NCBI GenBank assembly: GCA_027023175.1
Contig: JALVWW010000153.1
Coordinates: forward strand, 1-11,123
From: Campylobacterales bacterium
GTDB lineage: Bacteria > Campylobacterota > Campylobacteria > Campylobacterales > JALSKU01
Direction: 5' to 3'
Length of the DNA stretch: 11,123 bases
Below, piece by piece: positions 1 to 6,053 of this stretch. A program made the position numbers and the translations under genes. Within the stretch, counting starts at the first letter, position 1; the number at the start of each line of letters is the position of its first letter. The notes under the pieces were generated by a model. It was not told where the DNA came from. It ran no database searches and saw only the letters and a program-made list of their open reading frames with translations.

Positions 1-251
1 GAATTTAATATCTCTACCGCTTTGTCTATATCATTTTTTTCAATTTCAAAAGCTACCAAAGATGACTTATATCCCAATCTTTTTGTATCGAATATTGCAG
101 AAGTTTGCCTTATAATACCATCATCTTTCTCTTTTTTTACTATACTTAAAACTTCATCTTCTTTTAAATTGAGCTTATTTGCGATATCCAAAAAAGGTCT
201 TTTAGTCAACGGAAAGTTTTTTTGTATTTCATAAAGTATTCTATCTCTCAT
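1..251 (-). CDS. Siroheme decarboxylase subunit, NirD/L/G/H (AhbA/B) family, N-terminal part
   Basis: The first 83 residues are visible; the gene runs off the left edge. The protein opens MRDRILYEIQKNFPLTKRPF, then an Lrp/AsnC-like winged helix (about residues 5-55), then a conserved stretch IIRQTSAIFDTKRLGYKS (about 54-71). That IRR/Q-x-x-A-I/V-F-D-x-x-x-L-G-Y pattern is typical of the NirD/NirL/NirG/NirH family, which decarboxylates siroheme to didecarboxysiroheme in heme d1 synthesis. It is an enzyme in the cytoplasm, not a DNA-binding regulator, despite its fold. An AAAGGA ribosome site lies just before the ATG and overlaps the last codons of a decayed peroxidase gene. Which of the four subtypes it is, or whether it is a fusion, cannot be told from the fragment. 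Transcription probably starts at the bidirectional FNR-type promoter about 320 bp upstream. Confidence 0.85.
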   Translation of the reverse strand, partial: MRDRILYEIQKNFPLTKRPFLDIANKLNLKEDEVLSIVKKEKDDGIIRQTSAIFDTKRLGYKSSLVAFEIEKNDIDKAVEILN

Positions 252-260
252 TTAATTCCT

Positions 261-549
261 TTAGCATAGTTTGGCTATTTTACCATTTAAACTCTTTAAA
301 AAAGCTACTATGGCTTTTGTTTACTCATTTCAAAGCATTGGCACCCCAAACTTTAGTTACCCGTCTTTTTTAAAAATCCAAAACTTTTTTTGTTTTTTCA
401 CTTATAGCACTATCATCGTCTTCGAGAAATCTATCATACCTACTACGAGCAAATAGGGTTTTCTCGTATGCACCTATAAGCTGTAATATTTTTAAATATT
501 ATAGCTATAGCTACAAAAACAAAAAAGTAGATAATATTATCTTTTTCAT
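261..549 (-). pseudogene. Decayed di-heme cytochrome c peroxidase (MauG/CCP family)
   Basis: Three remnants line up in the right order. The ATG at 549 begins MKKIILSTFLFL, a signal-peptide start, then hits in-frame stops (TAG, TAG, TAA). The same frame then reads LIGAYEKTLFARSRYDRFLE and on to AISEKTKKVLDF (480-373), which matches the CCP linker segment G-A-F/Y-E-x-T-L...S-R-F/Y-D-x-F-L...A-L/I-S. A stop follows at 372-370. In another frame, TKAIVAFLKSLNGKIAKLC (320-264) matches the CCP C-terminal helix. Nearly all of the first heme domain and most of the second, including every CxxCH, are gone. At under 290 bp against roughly 1 kb for an intact gene, it cannot make an enzyme. Its end abuts the ribosome site of the heme d1 gene. 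The family call comes from remembered motifs, not a search. Confidence 0.8.
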
Positions 550-580
550 AATAAGCACTTATAATTGTTTATTATATTTT

Positions 581-586
581 ATTATA
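581..586 (-). promoter_or_regulatory. -10 element of leftward promoter (peroxidase remnant / siroheme decarboxylase)
   Basis: A perfect TATAAT on the - strand has its centre 32 bp from the centre of the FNR-type box. The inferred start, near 574, is 41.5 bp from the box centre. It would transcribe through the dead peroxidase into the nirD/L/G/H-type gene. The start site is inferred, not shown. Confidence 0.6.
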
Positions 587-608
587 CATTATGGACCAAA
601 CAAAAACA

Positions 609-622
609 TTGATTATTGTCAA
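609..622. promoter_or_regulatory. FNR/NNR-type box, bidirectional
   Basis: TTGATTATTGTCAA matches the FNR consensus TTGAT-N4-ATCAA at nine of the ten conserved positions. It lies between two divergent units and has a -10 hexamer at the class II distance on both sides (TATGAT rightward, TATAAT leftward). A Crp/Fnr-type activator bound here could drive both the precorrin-2 dehydrogenase gene and the leftward heme d1 gene. Confidence 0.65.
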
Positions 623-644
623 TTTAATTTGATTTGCTTTATGG

Positions 645-650
645 TATGAT
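645..650 (+). promoter_or_regulatory. -10 element of rightward promoter for precorrin-2 dehydrogenase gene
   Basis: TATGAT has its centre 32 bp from the FNR-type box centre and lies 29 bp before the ATG. The inferred start near 657 gives a leader of about 23 nt that contains the AAGGAT ribosome site. Confidence 0.6.
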
Positions 651-679
651 TATATATCATTTTAAATTTAAGGATAAAT

Positions 680-1237
680 ATGTCATATTTTCCAGCTTAT
701 TTGAAGCTTGACAATAAAAAGATTTTGATAATAGGCGGTGGAAAAATTGCTGCTGATAAACTTGGCCATTTACTTGATTTTACATCCAAGATTGTTTTAC
801 TGGCTGAAAAGTTTGATAAAAATATTTTAGAGTTATCTCAAAAAAACAGTATCAAATATATACAAAAAAAATATGAAAAAAATGATATAGACGGCTTTGA
901 TATAGTTATAGTTGCCATTGATAATATAGAAAAACAAAAAGAGATATATCTAGAAGCAAAAAGTAAAAAAATTCTTTGTAACAGCGTTGATACAGTTGAA
1001 TATTGTGACTTTATATTTCCCTCATATATAAAAAAAGGTGATCTCACCATATCTGTATCAACTTCGGGGGCATCTCCTGCGGTTGCAAAACACCTAAGAA
1101 GGTTTATAGAAAAATTAATTCCAAAAGATATAGATAAATTTTTGTTTGAAATGAAAAATTTGAGAAAAAAATTACCAAAAGGAAAAGAGAGAATGGAATT
1201 TTTAGATAAAAAAGCAAAGGAATTTTTCAATGAGTAA
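680..1237 (+). CDS. Precorrin-2 dehydrogenase / sirohydrochlorin ferrochelatase (Met8p / CysG N-domain type)
   Basis: This cytoplasmic enzyme oxidises precorrin-2 to sirohydrochlorin with NAD and can insert iron to give siroheme, the precursor of heme d1. The 185 residues show an N-terminal Rossmann fold with GGGKIAADK at 19-27, acidic strand ends, the NSVDTVEYCDF segment (101-111) in which D104 matches the catalytic Asp of CysG, and ISVSTSGASPAVAKHLR (124-140), the family's dimer/active-site signature. Its length is usual for the stand-alone form; the methyltransferase half found in fused CysG is a separate gene on the opposite strand (nirE). The ATG is preceded by AAGGAT at normal spacing. 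The last 8 bp overlap the next gene, so the two are probably translated together. An FNR-type promoter just upstream ties it to denitrification. Confidence 0.9.
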   Translation: MSYFPAYLKLDNKKILIIGGGKIAADKLGHLLDFTSKIVLLAEKFDKNILELSQKNSIKYIQKKYEKNDIDGFDIVIVAIDNIEKQKEIYLEAKSKKILCNSVDTVEYCDFIFPSYIKKGDLTISVSTSGASPAVAKHLRRFIEKLIPKDIDKFLFEMKNLRKKLPKGKERMEFLDKKAKEFFNE

Positions 1238-1601
1238 AAAAATTTTTATCGCACTTATTTTTGTATTTGGATTTTTGAGCTTTGTAGCATTTAAAAATGC
1301 TCTTCCAGAGGCAAAAAATAAAGAAGTTATGAATGCTATAGCGCCATATTTTCCGTATAAATTAGAAAAAACTCTAAAGGGCTTAAAAATAGTCAACACA
1401 AAAACAGGTAAAAATGAAGAACCAAGCAATAGTGTAGTTTTTAAAAGAGTTGATGAGATAGAAAAAAAATGGGGCAAAAGTCATTTAAAACTAGAGGGTG
1501 CAAACTTGATAATACTTGATGACAATAAAAAAGTTATAAAGAAAATTTATTTAAATAACAAAAAAGCCATAGAGTTTGTTCATAAGTTTTTTAAGCTCTA
1601 A
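1230..1601 (+). CDS. Small membrane-anchored or exported protein of unknown function
   Basis: I do not recognise this 123-residue protein. It begins MSKKIFIALIFVFGFLSFVA, one hydrophobic segment (about 4-20) that could be an uncleaved anchor or a signal peptide, so the rest should lie in the periplasm. The remainder is lysine-rich and looks mixed alpha/beta, with a short FPYKLEKTLKGLKIV stretch and an LEGANLIILDDNKKVIKKIYL beta-like stretch near the end. It has no cysteine, so it binds no c-type heme. It overlaps the precorrin-2 dehydrogenase gene by 8 bp, with AAAGGA before its ATG. The overlap suggests shared expression and perhaps a role in tetrapyrrole handling or denitrification; that role is only inferred from position. 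It converges on nirE with about 30 bp between stops. Confidence 0.7.
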   Translation: MSKKIFIALIFVFGFLSFVAFKNALPEAKNKEVMNAIAPYFPYKLEKTLKGLKIVNTKTGKNEEPSNSVVFKRVDEIEKKWGKSHLKLEGANLIILDDNKKVIKKIYLNNKKAIEFVHKFFKL

Positions 1602-1632
1602 CATCCATATTGCAGCTCAGGATTAAGTCAAA

Positions 1633-2364
1633 CTACTTAAACCATTTTAACTCTTCTCTTAGATTGACCACTTTTCCTACTATTATCATGACCGGTGTCG
1701 GCAATCCTTTCGCTTTTGAAACTATATCATTCAAGGTTGATACTACAACTTTTTGATCTTCCATTGTTCCTTTGCTGATGACTGCAACAGGATAATCTTC
1801 GGGTTTTCCAATATTTATCAAATTTTTACAAATTTTTGATAAGTTGTGGTATCCCATAAGAAAGACTATGGTTTCATCACCTTTTAACATTTTCCAATCT
1901 ACTTGCGAGCCTTTTTTATTTGGAGCCTCATGCCCCGTAACCACCTTAAATGATGCCGATACGCCCCTATGAGTTACAGGAATACCTGCATATGCCGGAG
2001 CGCTTACCGCGGAAGTAATTCCTGGAATTATCTCAAACTCTATACCTCTTTGACTAAGATAGATGCCCTCTTCTCCTCCTCTACCAAATACAAAAGGGTC
2101 TCCTCCTTTAAGCCTTACAACTACATCATGTTTGAGGGCATTTTGATATATTACTTCGTTTAGTTCTTCTTGGGGTATTGTATGTTTGCCATCCTCTTTT
2201 CCGACATAAACAAACTCGCATCCATCTTTTGCCTCTTTTAAAATTTCAGGATTTGCAAGCCTGTCATAAATGATAACATCAGCCTCTTTTACAACTCTTA
2301 AAGCTTTTAGAGTCAAAAGCTCCATATCTCCGGGACCAGCCCCCGTTAAATATACTTTTCCCAC
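1633..2364 (-). CDS. nirE: Uroporphyrinogen-III C-methyltransferase (SUMT)
   Basis: The enzyme uses SAM to methylate uroporphyrinogen III at C2 and C7, giving precorrin-2, the entry step to siroheme and heme d1. Motifs visible in the 243 residues: GAGPGD (8-13), a YDRLANPEIL stretch, VVVRLKGGDPFVFGRGGEE (the SAM-binding loop) and IIPGITSAVSAPAYAGIPVTHR. This is a complete stand-alone SUMT. The start is GTG, sharing one base with the nirJ stop (TAGTG), and GGAG lies at good spacing before it; no ATG is available nearby. As the last gene of the leftward nir run, directly after nirJ, it is best called nirE, though by sequence alone cobA/cysG-type is equally fair. Its stop converges with the rightward gene pair. 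Confidence 0.9.
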   Translation of the reverse strand: MGKVYLTGAGPGDMELLTLKALRVVKEADVIIYDRLANPEILKEAKDGCEFVYVGKEDGKHTIPQEELNEVIYQNALKHDVVVRLKGGDPFVFGRGGEEGIYLSQRGIEFEIIPGITSAVSAPAYAGIPVTHRGVSASFKVVTGHEAPNKKGSQVDWKMLKGDETIVFLMGYHNLSKICKNLINIGKPEDYPVAVISKGTMEDQKVVVSTLNDIVSKAKGLPTPVMIIVGKVVNLREELKWFK

Positions 2365-3488
2365 TATTTGACTCCTCTTTGTTCATCACTTAAGTAACAA
2401 GACGGATCCTCACCCCATAAATCCCCGCTTATTGCATAAGCTCTGCTTCTACTACCACCATTGCAAATATCTATAACTTTGCAATCTTTACATTTGCCAC
2501 TTATTTTTCTAGGAGTAAGCCTAAGCTTGTTCAATATATCATTGCTATCGTTAAGCCAAATTTTATCAAAACTTTTTCTATTCATATCCCCCACAACAAA
2601 AGGGAAAAAGGGATCTGGTTTGACTTCGGCAATGGAATTTATATTGCCAAGTCTTTTTCCTGCACTATTTCCTCCCCAGGCTTTAAGTCTTTTTTCCATC
2701 TCCTCTTTTAAATGAGGGTACTCTTTTGAAAATTTTTCTAAAAGTATAATGGCGTCCATTTCCATATTGCCTGTAACTATATCCATATCCTTGCCTGCTT
2801 TTTGATATTCAAGGGCTTTATCTATTATAAAGTTAACAAACTCAATTCTTTTTTCTTTGGCGATATCCATCTTCAGGTTATCTAGCCCTCTCCCGCTATA
2901 AACCAAATGAGAGAGATAGAGCTTGTTTACATTTAACTCTTCGGCAAGAGTAAAAATATCATAAAAGCTACCTTCAGTCTCTTTTGTCATGGTAAACCTG
3001 ATACCTGCATTGCCTCCGTGGACCTGTATAAGTTTTATGGCATTTATGCTTTTTTCATAAGCTCCTTCAAGTCCTCTAAATCTGTCATGTACCTCTTTTA
3101 TACCATCTATACTAATGCCGATATAGTTAAATTTTTCTATAATTTTATCAACATTTTTTTCATTGATATACAAACCGTTTGTTGAGAGATAGGTTATAAT
3201 GCCCTCTTCTCTCATTTTGTCGGCTATATCAAATATATCTTTTCTTATAAGAGGCTCACCTCCACTAAATATGACAAACCTTACTCCAGCTCTTTTTAAA
3301 TCCTCTATGCTATTTAGTATAAATTTTGTTGTTAAAAAATCTTTTGAATTTGGATCAGCATAAGAATAACAGTGACGACAAGAGAGATTGCACCTATTTG
3401 TAAAATTCCATATAATTATATTGCCGCCAAGCTCTCTACTTTTTTTACCGTTTAGAACCGAATTTATGAGATTTGATACTCTTAACAC
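2364..3488 (-). CDS. nirJ: Heme d1 biosynthesis radical SAM protein NirJ
   Basis: NirJ removes propionate side chains from didecarboxysiroheme, allowing the oxo groups of heme d1. The radical SAM motif CNLSCRHCY (C33, C37, C40) follows the usual W-N-x-T-x-R lead-in; FSGGEPL (about 74-80) and STNG follow. The C-terminal twitch/SPASM region has CKDCKVIDIC...C (C333, C336, C342, C364) for a second iron-sulfur cluster, with the GGSRSRAYAISGD stretch seen in NirJ. Length 374 fits the family. The start is taken as GTG because the frame offers no early ATG and MLRVSNLINSVL resembles known NirJ N-termini; its ribosome site is poor, so translation may depend on coupling to nirF, whose stop is 4 bp upstream. 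Related radical SAM heme enzymes (AhbC/AhbD) are less likely given the nirF-nirJ-nirE context. Confidence 0.92.
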   Translation of the reverse strand: MLRVSNLINSVLNGKKSRELGGNIIIWNFTNRCNLSCRHCYSYADPNSKDFLTTKFILNSIEDLKRAGVRFVIFSGGEPLIRKDIFDIADKMREEGIITYLSTNGLYINEKNVDKIIEKFNYIGISIDGIKEVHDRFRGLEGAYEKSINAIKLIQVHGGNAGIRFTMTKETEGSFYDIFTLAEELNVNKLYLSHLVYSGRGLDNLKMDIAKEKRIEFVNFIIDKALEYQKAGKDMDIVTGNMEMDAIILLEKFSKEYPHLKEEMEKRLKAWGGNSAGKRLGNINSIAEVKPDPFFPFVVGDMNRKSFDKIWLNDSNDILNKLRLTPRKISGKCKDCKVIDICNGGSRSRAYAISGDLWGEDPSCYLSDEQRGVK

Positions 3489-3492
3489 ACTT

Positions 3493-4581
3493 TTACTTTT
3501 TATCGTTTATTTTGTATATAAAAATACCTGATGGTTTCGGTACCGGCCACATAAAGTGCTTCCACCAGCCATTAACATTATATGCGAGTACCTGGTTTTT
3601 GCCGTTAACCGATATATACAAATGTCTTCCATCGCTTGCCCATCTGACATGCAAAACCATTCCGCCAAAATTAAAGTTTTTTATTACTTTTAAAGTTTTT
3701 GTATCTATAATTTGAACTTTTGGAAAGTCTTTTCCGCTAAAGGTAACTGCAAGATACTTTTTGTTTGGACTTAAAGATGTAAAGACCGGATTGCCTATAA
3801 CATTTATAGATTTTACAAGCTTAAAATCATGTGTAAATACAAATACTTTTTTTGCACCTACCGCAGGTATAAAAAAGTAACCTTTTGATACACTCCAAAA
3901 TCCAAAATGCGGAACTTTTAACACCCTATCTTTTTTTCCTAAATTTAGTGGAATTGTTCTATACTTCATAGTATCAAGATTGAGCACTCCTAAAAATGGT
4001 GAATTAAAAAAACCACTTACATAGAGATTTTTATCTATCAATGCATCAAAAGGAACTTGTCCTACATCAAGAAATTTTTTATATAAAATAAAATGGGGCT
4101 TTTTTGCCTTTGGGGTTTTATTTTTCATCACCCATATCTCATCACTATCCATACACTCAAATATAAGATAATTTTTATAGAGTTTAATTCCTACATTTCT
4201 GCTACCCGTTTTTATACTTTGTATCGGCTTTAAGTCACGGCTTAAAATCTCTACTGTTTTATTATCATAGTTTGCAACTGCTAAAAAGTTTTTACCTATG
4301 ATAAATCCTATAGCACTTTTACTTGTTTTGTACTCTTGTTCTTTTATCTCTTTTATGGGATCAAATTTTATGACATAACCGTCTCTTGTGATAACATATC
4401 CATCTTTTCCTTTAAATTTAACAACAGCATGGTTGAAATTGTGCATATTTTTTATCTCATTGGTTAAAAGATTGTGATCAATTACCGCTAAAGCTGAATT
4501 TTCTCTCTCAACTACAAATATCTTATCTCTTGCAAATAGAGAAATAAAACCTACTATCAAAATTAAAATAATTTTTCTCAT
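3493..4581 (-). CDS. nirF: Heme d1 biosynthesis protein NirF
   Basis: NirF is a periplasmic beta-propeller related to the d1 domain of NirS and needed for late heme d1 synthesis. The 362-residue protein starts with a signal peptide (MRKIILILIVGFISLFA) and has no CxxCH, which separates it from NirS and NirN. It reads as successive propeller blades, with FNHAVVKF (H51) in the place of the conserved functional histidine, and ends with the MWPVPKPSGIF segment that resembles the T-P-S-G-K end of this family. The ATG overlaps the nirC stop by 4 bp (ATGA) and has AAGGAT before it, so translation is coupled. It sits between nirC and nirJ in a tight run, as expected for a nir cluster. Confidence 0.88.
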   Translation of the reverse strand: MRKIILILIVGFISLFARDKIFVVERENSALAVIDHNLLTNEIKNMHNFNHAVVKFKGKDGYVITRDGYVIKFDPIKEIKEQEYKTSKSAIGFIIGKNFLAVANYDNKTVEILSRDLKPIQSIKTGSRNVGIKLYKNYLIFECMDSDEIWVMKNKTPKAKKPHFILYKKFLDVGQVPFDALIDKNLYVSGFFNSPFLGVLNLDTMKYRTIPLNLGKKDRVLKVPHFGFWSVSKGYFFIPAVGAKKVFVFTHDFKLVKSINVIGNPVFTSLSPNKKYLAVTFSGKDFPKVQIIDTKTLKVIKNFNFGGMVLHVRWASDGRHLYISVNGKNQVLAYNVNGWWKHFMWPVPKPSGIFIYKINDKK

Positions 4582-4889
4582 TTTTTATCCTTAAAACTTA
4601 GTATATATGTGACTATGGCATTAATTTGTGTAGCATTTAAATCATTAAAGGAGGGCATAGAGTTTCTTTTGTAGCCCAATTTTTTATACATCTGTTTTGG
4701 TGAGACTATTTGAGCTATGATTTCATCTTTTTTTCTTTTATTGGCTATCTCTTTAAAAGATGGCCCGAAAGCCTCAGCTGTTTGATGATGACATCCCCAA
4801 CAATATGTATGAAAAACTTGCATTGCAATACTTTCTTTTGCAAAAGCAAAAGTAGTAAAAAGCAGTATAATGGTAAAAAAATATCTCAA
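4578..4889 (-). CDS. nirC: Periplasmic monoheme cytochrome c, NirC-like
   Basis: A 103-residue exported cytochrome: signal peptide ending FAFA (about 1-17), one heme site CWGCH (30-34), and a distal Met in NSMPSF (M78), so a class I His-Met c-type fold. In other denitrifiers NirC is a small cytochrome next to nirF that supplies electrons to NirS or helps its maturation. Here the tight nirC-nirF-nirJ-nirE order supports that name, but the sequence alone only shows a generic small cytochrome c. The start is TTG: an in-frame TAA lies just upstream, no ATG lies before the signal peptide, and AGGGGA sits at good spacing. It overlaps nirF by 4 bp, and starts 8 bp after the pentaheme cytochrome gene. 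Confidence 0.8.
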   Translation of the reverse strand: MRYFFTIILLFTTFAFAKESIAMQVFHTYCWGCHHQTAEAFGPSFKEIANKRKKDEIIAQIVSPKQMYKKLGYKRNSMPSFNDLNATQINAIVTYILSFKDKK

Positions 4890-4893
4890 TTTA

Positions 4894-4899
4894 TCCCCT
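4894..4899 (-). promoter_or_regulatory. Ribosome binding site for the TTG start of nirC
   Basis: AGGGGA overlaps the TAG stop of the pentaheme cytochrome gene and lies 4 nt before the TTG. It decides the start, since an upstream ATG is ruled out by an in-frame stop, and suggests coupled translation. Confidence 0.6.
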
Positions 4900-5995
4900 A
4901 TTTAACTATTTTTATTATTTTTTTTGCCAAAAGTGGTTTATCAAGTCCACTTGATGACAGTCCTATATCATCTAAACACTCTTTTTTTGCTATAATTATA
5001 TAAAATGAGGCTGTTATTGTATCACCTTTTTTTAAATCTTCAATAAAATAATCATATACTTTACTTTTTTTAGCACCAAGATTGTTAAACCACTTATAAG
5101 ATGTTGCTTCATACGGTATAACTACCTCTTTTTTACCTTTTAAATAGTCATATTTAAAATAGGAATTTTTATCTTTTTTGTTACTCCATATGATTTTTCC
5201 ATCTCTTTTTACCAGAACTCTCAAATACATTTCCCTGGCTGATTGGATAATAAGCGGATGAGTCATCTTATTTTTAAGCGTTATAATTAGATGCTTTTTC
5301 TTACTAAGATTAAGTTCTAAATCTACACTCTTTTTTCGCATCTCATCATTATGCACTCCGTAAAAAAAGTGACTTCTATGCTTTGTTCTTGCTCTTTTAT
5401 TCATATTTTCATTGCCGCCTGGAATGTATGGCATATGACATTTTATACACTCTTTTGATGTTTGTTTATCACTCATTGCTTTAAATATAAGCAAATCATT
5501 TTTATTTCTTTTGTGTGCATGGCAACCTGTGCAGACATTATCTTTATATAAAGGATTGTTTAAAGATGAGTGCTTATCATTTTCATCAGGATTTTTAAGC
5601 TCTCCGTAAAGACTTGGCTTATATCCCTCAGTCTGCTTTGTCAATATAATATGGTTATATTTATGAGCTTTTTTAACATAAGCTATCTCATGGCACAAAA
5701 AGCAAGATATTGCATCTGTTTGCCTAATGTTACTGCTACTTGGTCTTTCTGTACCTTTAACCAATGCTTTTAAGTTTTGGGCTGCAGGCATATGACAAAC
5801 GGCACAGTCATACTTTTTGTTGCTTATTTTATCAGCTATTTGTCTATGCAATATATCATTAAAATAACCCTTAGAGTGGTAAGATCTTTGATACTCATTA
5901 TAGATATCTTTATGACACTCTTTACAAGATTTATTTGAAAGATATACTGACCATGACAATGAAAAAAATATAGATACAAGTAAAAATATTCTCAT
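4898..5995 (-). CDS. Pentaheme c-type cytochrome of unknown role in the nir cluster
   Basis: An exported 365-residue protein with signal peptide MRIFLLVSIFFSLSWSVYL and five CxxCH sites: CKECH 24-28, CAVCH 64-68, CFLCH 98-102, CTGCH 155-159 and CIKCH 183-187. The heme half has many extra histidines (for example H40, H50, H111, H115, H142) that could serve as distal ligands, and resembles the cytochrome c554-like group of multiheme proteins. The last 160 or so residues carry no heme and look beta-rich, perhaps an Ig-like or partner-binding domain. I do not recognise a named family. Its place between nirS and nirC suggests electron delivery to NirS or a redox step in heme d1 assembly; both are inference. 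Only a weak AAGAG ribosome site precedes the ATG, directly after the nirS terminator, and no separate promoter is visible. Confidence 0.88.
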   Translation of the reverse strand: MRIFLLVSIFFSLSWSVYLSNKSCKECHKDIYNEYQRSYHSKGYFNDILHRQIADKISNKKYDCAVCHMPAAQNLKALVKGTERPSSSNIRQTDAISCFLCHEIAYVKKAHKYNHIILTKQTEGYKPSLYGELKNPDENDKHSSLNNPLYKDNVCTGCHAHKRNKNDLLIFKAMSDKQTSKECIKCHMPYIPGGNENMNKRARTKHRSHFFYGVHNDEMRKKSVDLELNLSKKKHLIITLKNKMTHPLIIQSAREMYLRVLVKRDGKIIWSNKKDKNSYFKYDYLKGKKEVVIPYEATSYKWFNNLGAKKSKVYDYFIEDLKKGDTITASFYIIIAKKECLDDIGLSSSGLDKPLLAKKIIKIVK

Positions 5996-6006
5996 TTTTT
6001 ACTCTT

Positions 6007-6049
6007 AAAAAAGAAGTTTATCCGCCCATGTTTTAATATGGGCGGATAA
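6007..6049 (-). terminator. Rho-independent terminator after nirS
   Basis: Read leftward, the stem TTATCCGCCCAT pairs without a mismatch with its complement (6018-6029 with 6038-6049, 12 bp, five G-C pairs in a row in an AT-rich region) around an 8-nt loop, followed by a short spacer and six Ts. It begins 4 bp after the nirS stop and its T tract runs into the leader of the pentaheme cytochrome gene, so downstream nir genes probably depend on readthrough. Confidence 0.88.
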
Positions 6050-6053
6050 TATA

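Noticed and set aside
22..234. Open frame on the + strand, about 70 residues
   Set aside because: Antisense shadow of the siroheme decarboxylase gene, which has a ribosome site and recognisable family sequence.
271..456. Open frame on the + strand, about 61 residues
   Set aside because: It is the antisense of the peroxidase remnant, whose reverse-strand reading gives clear family motifs; the + reading gives none.
1623..1640. Inverted repeat TTAAGT / ACTTAA between convergent nirE and the 123-residue gene
   Set aside because: Only 6 bp, AT-rich, overlaps the nirE stop and has no T tract after it; not credible as a terminator.
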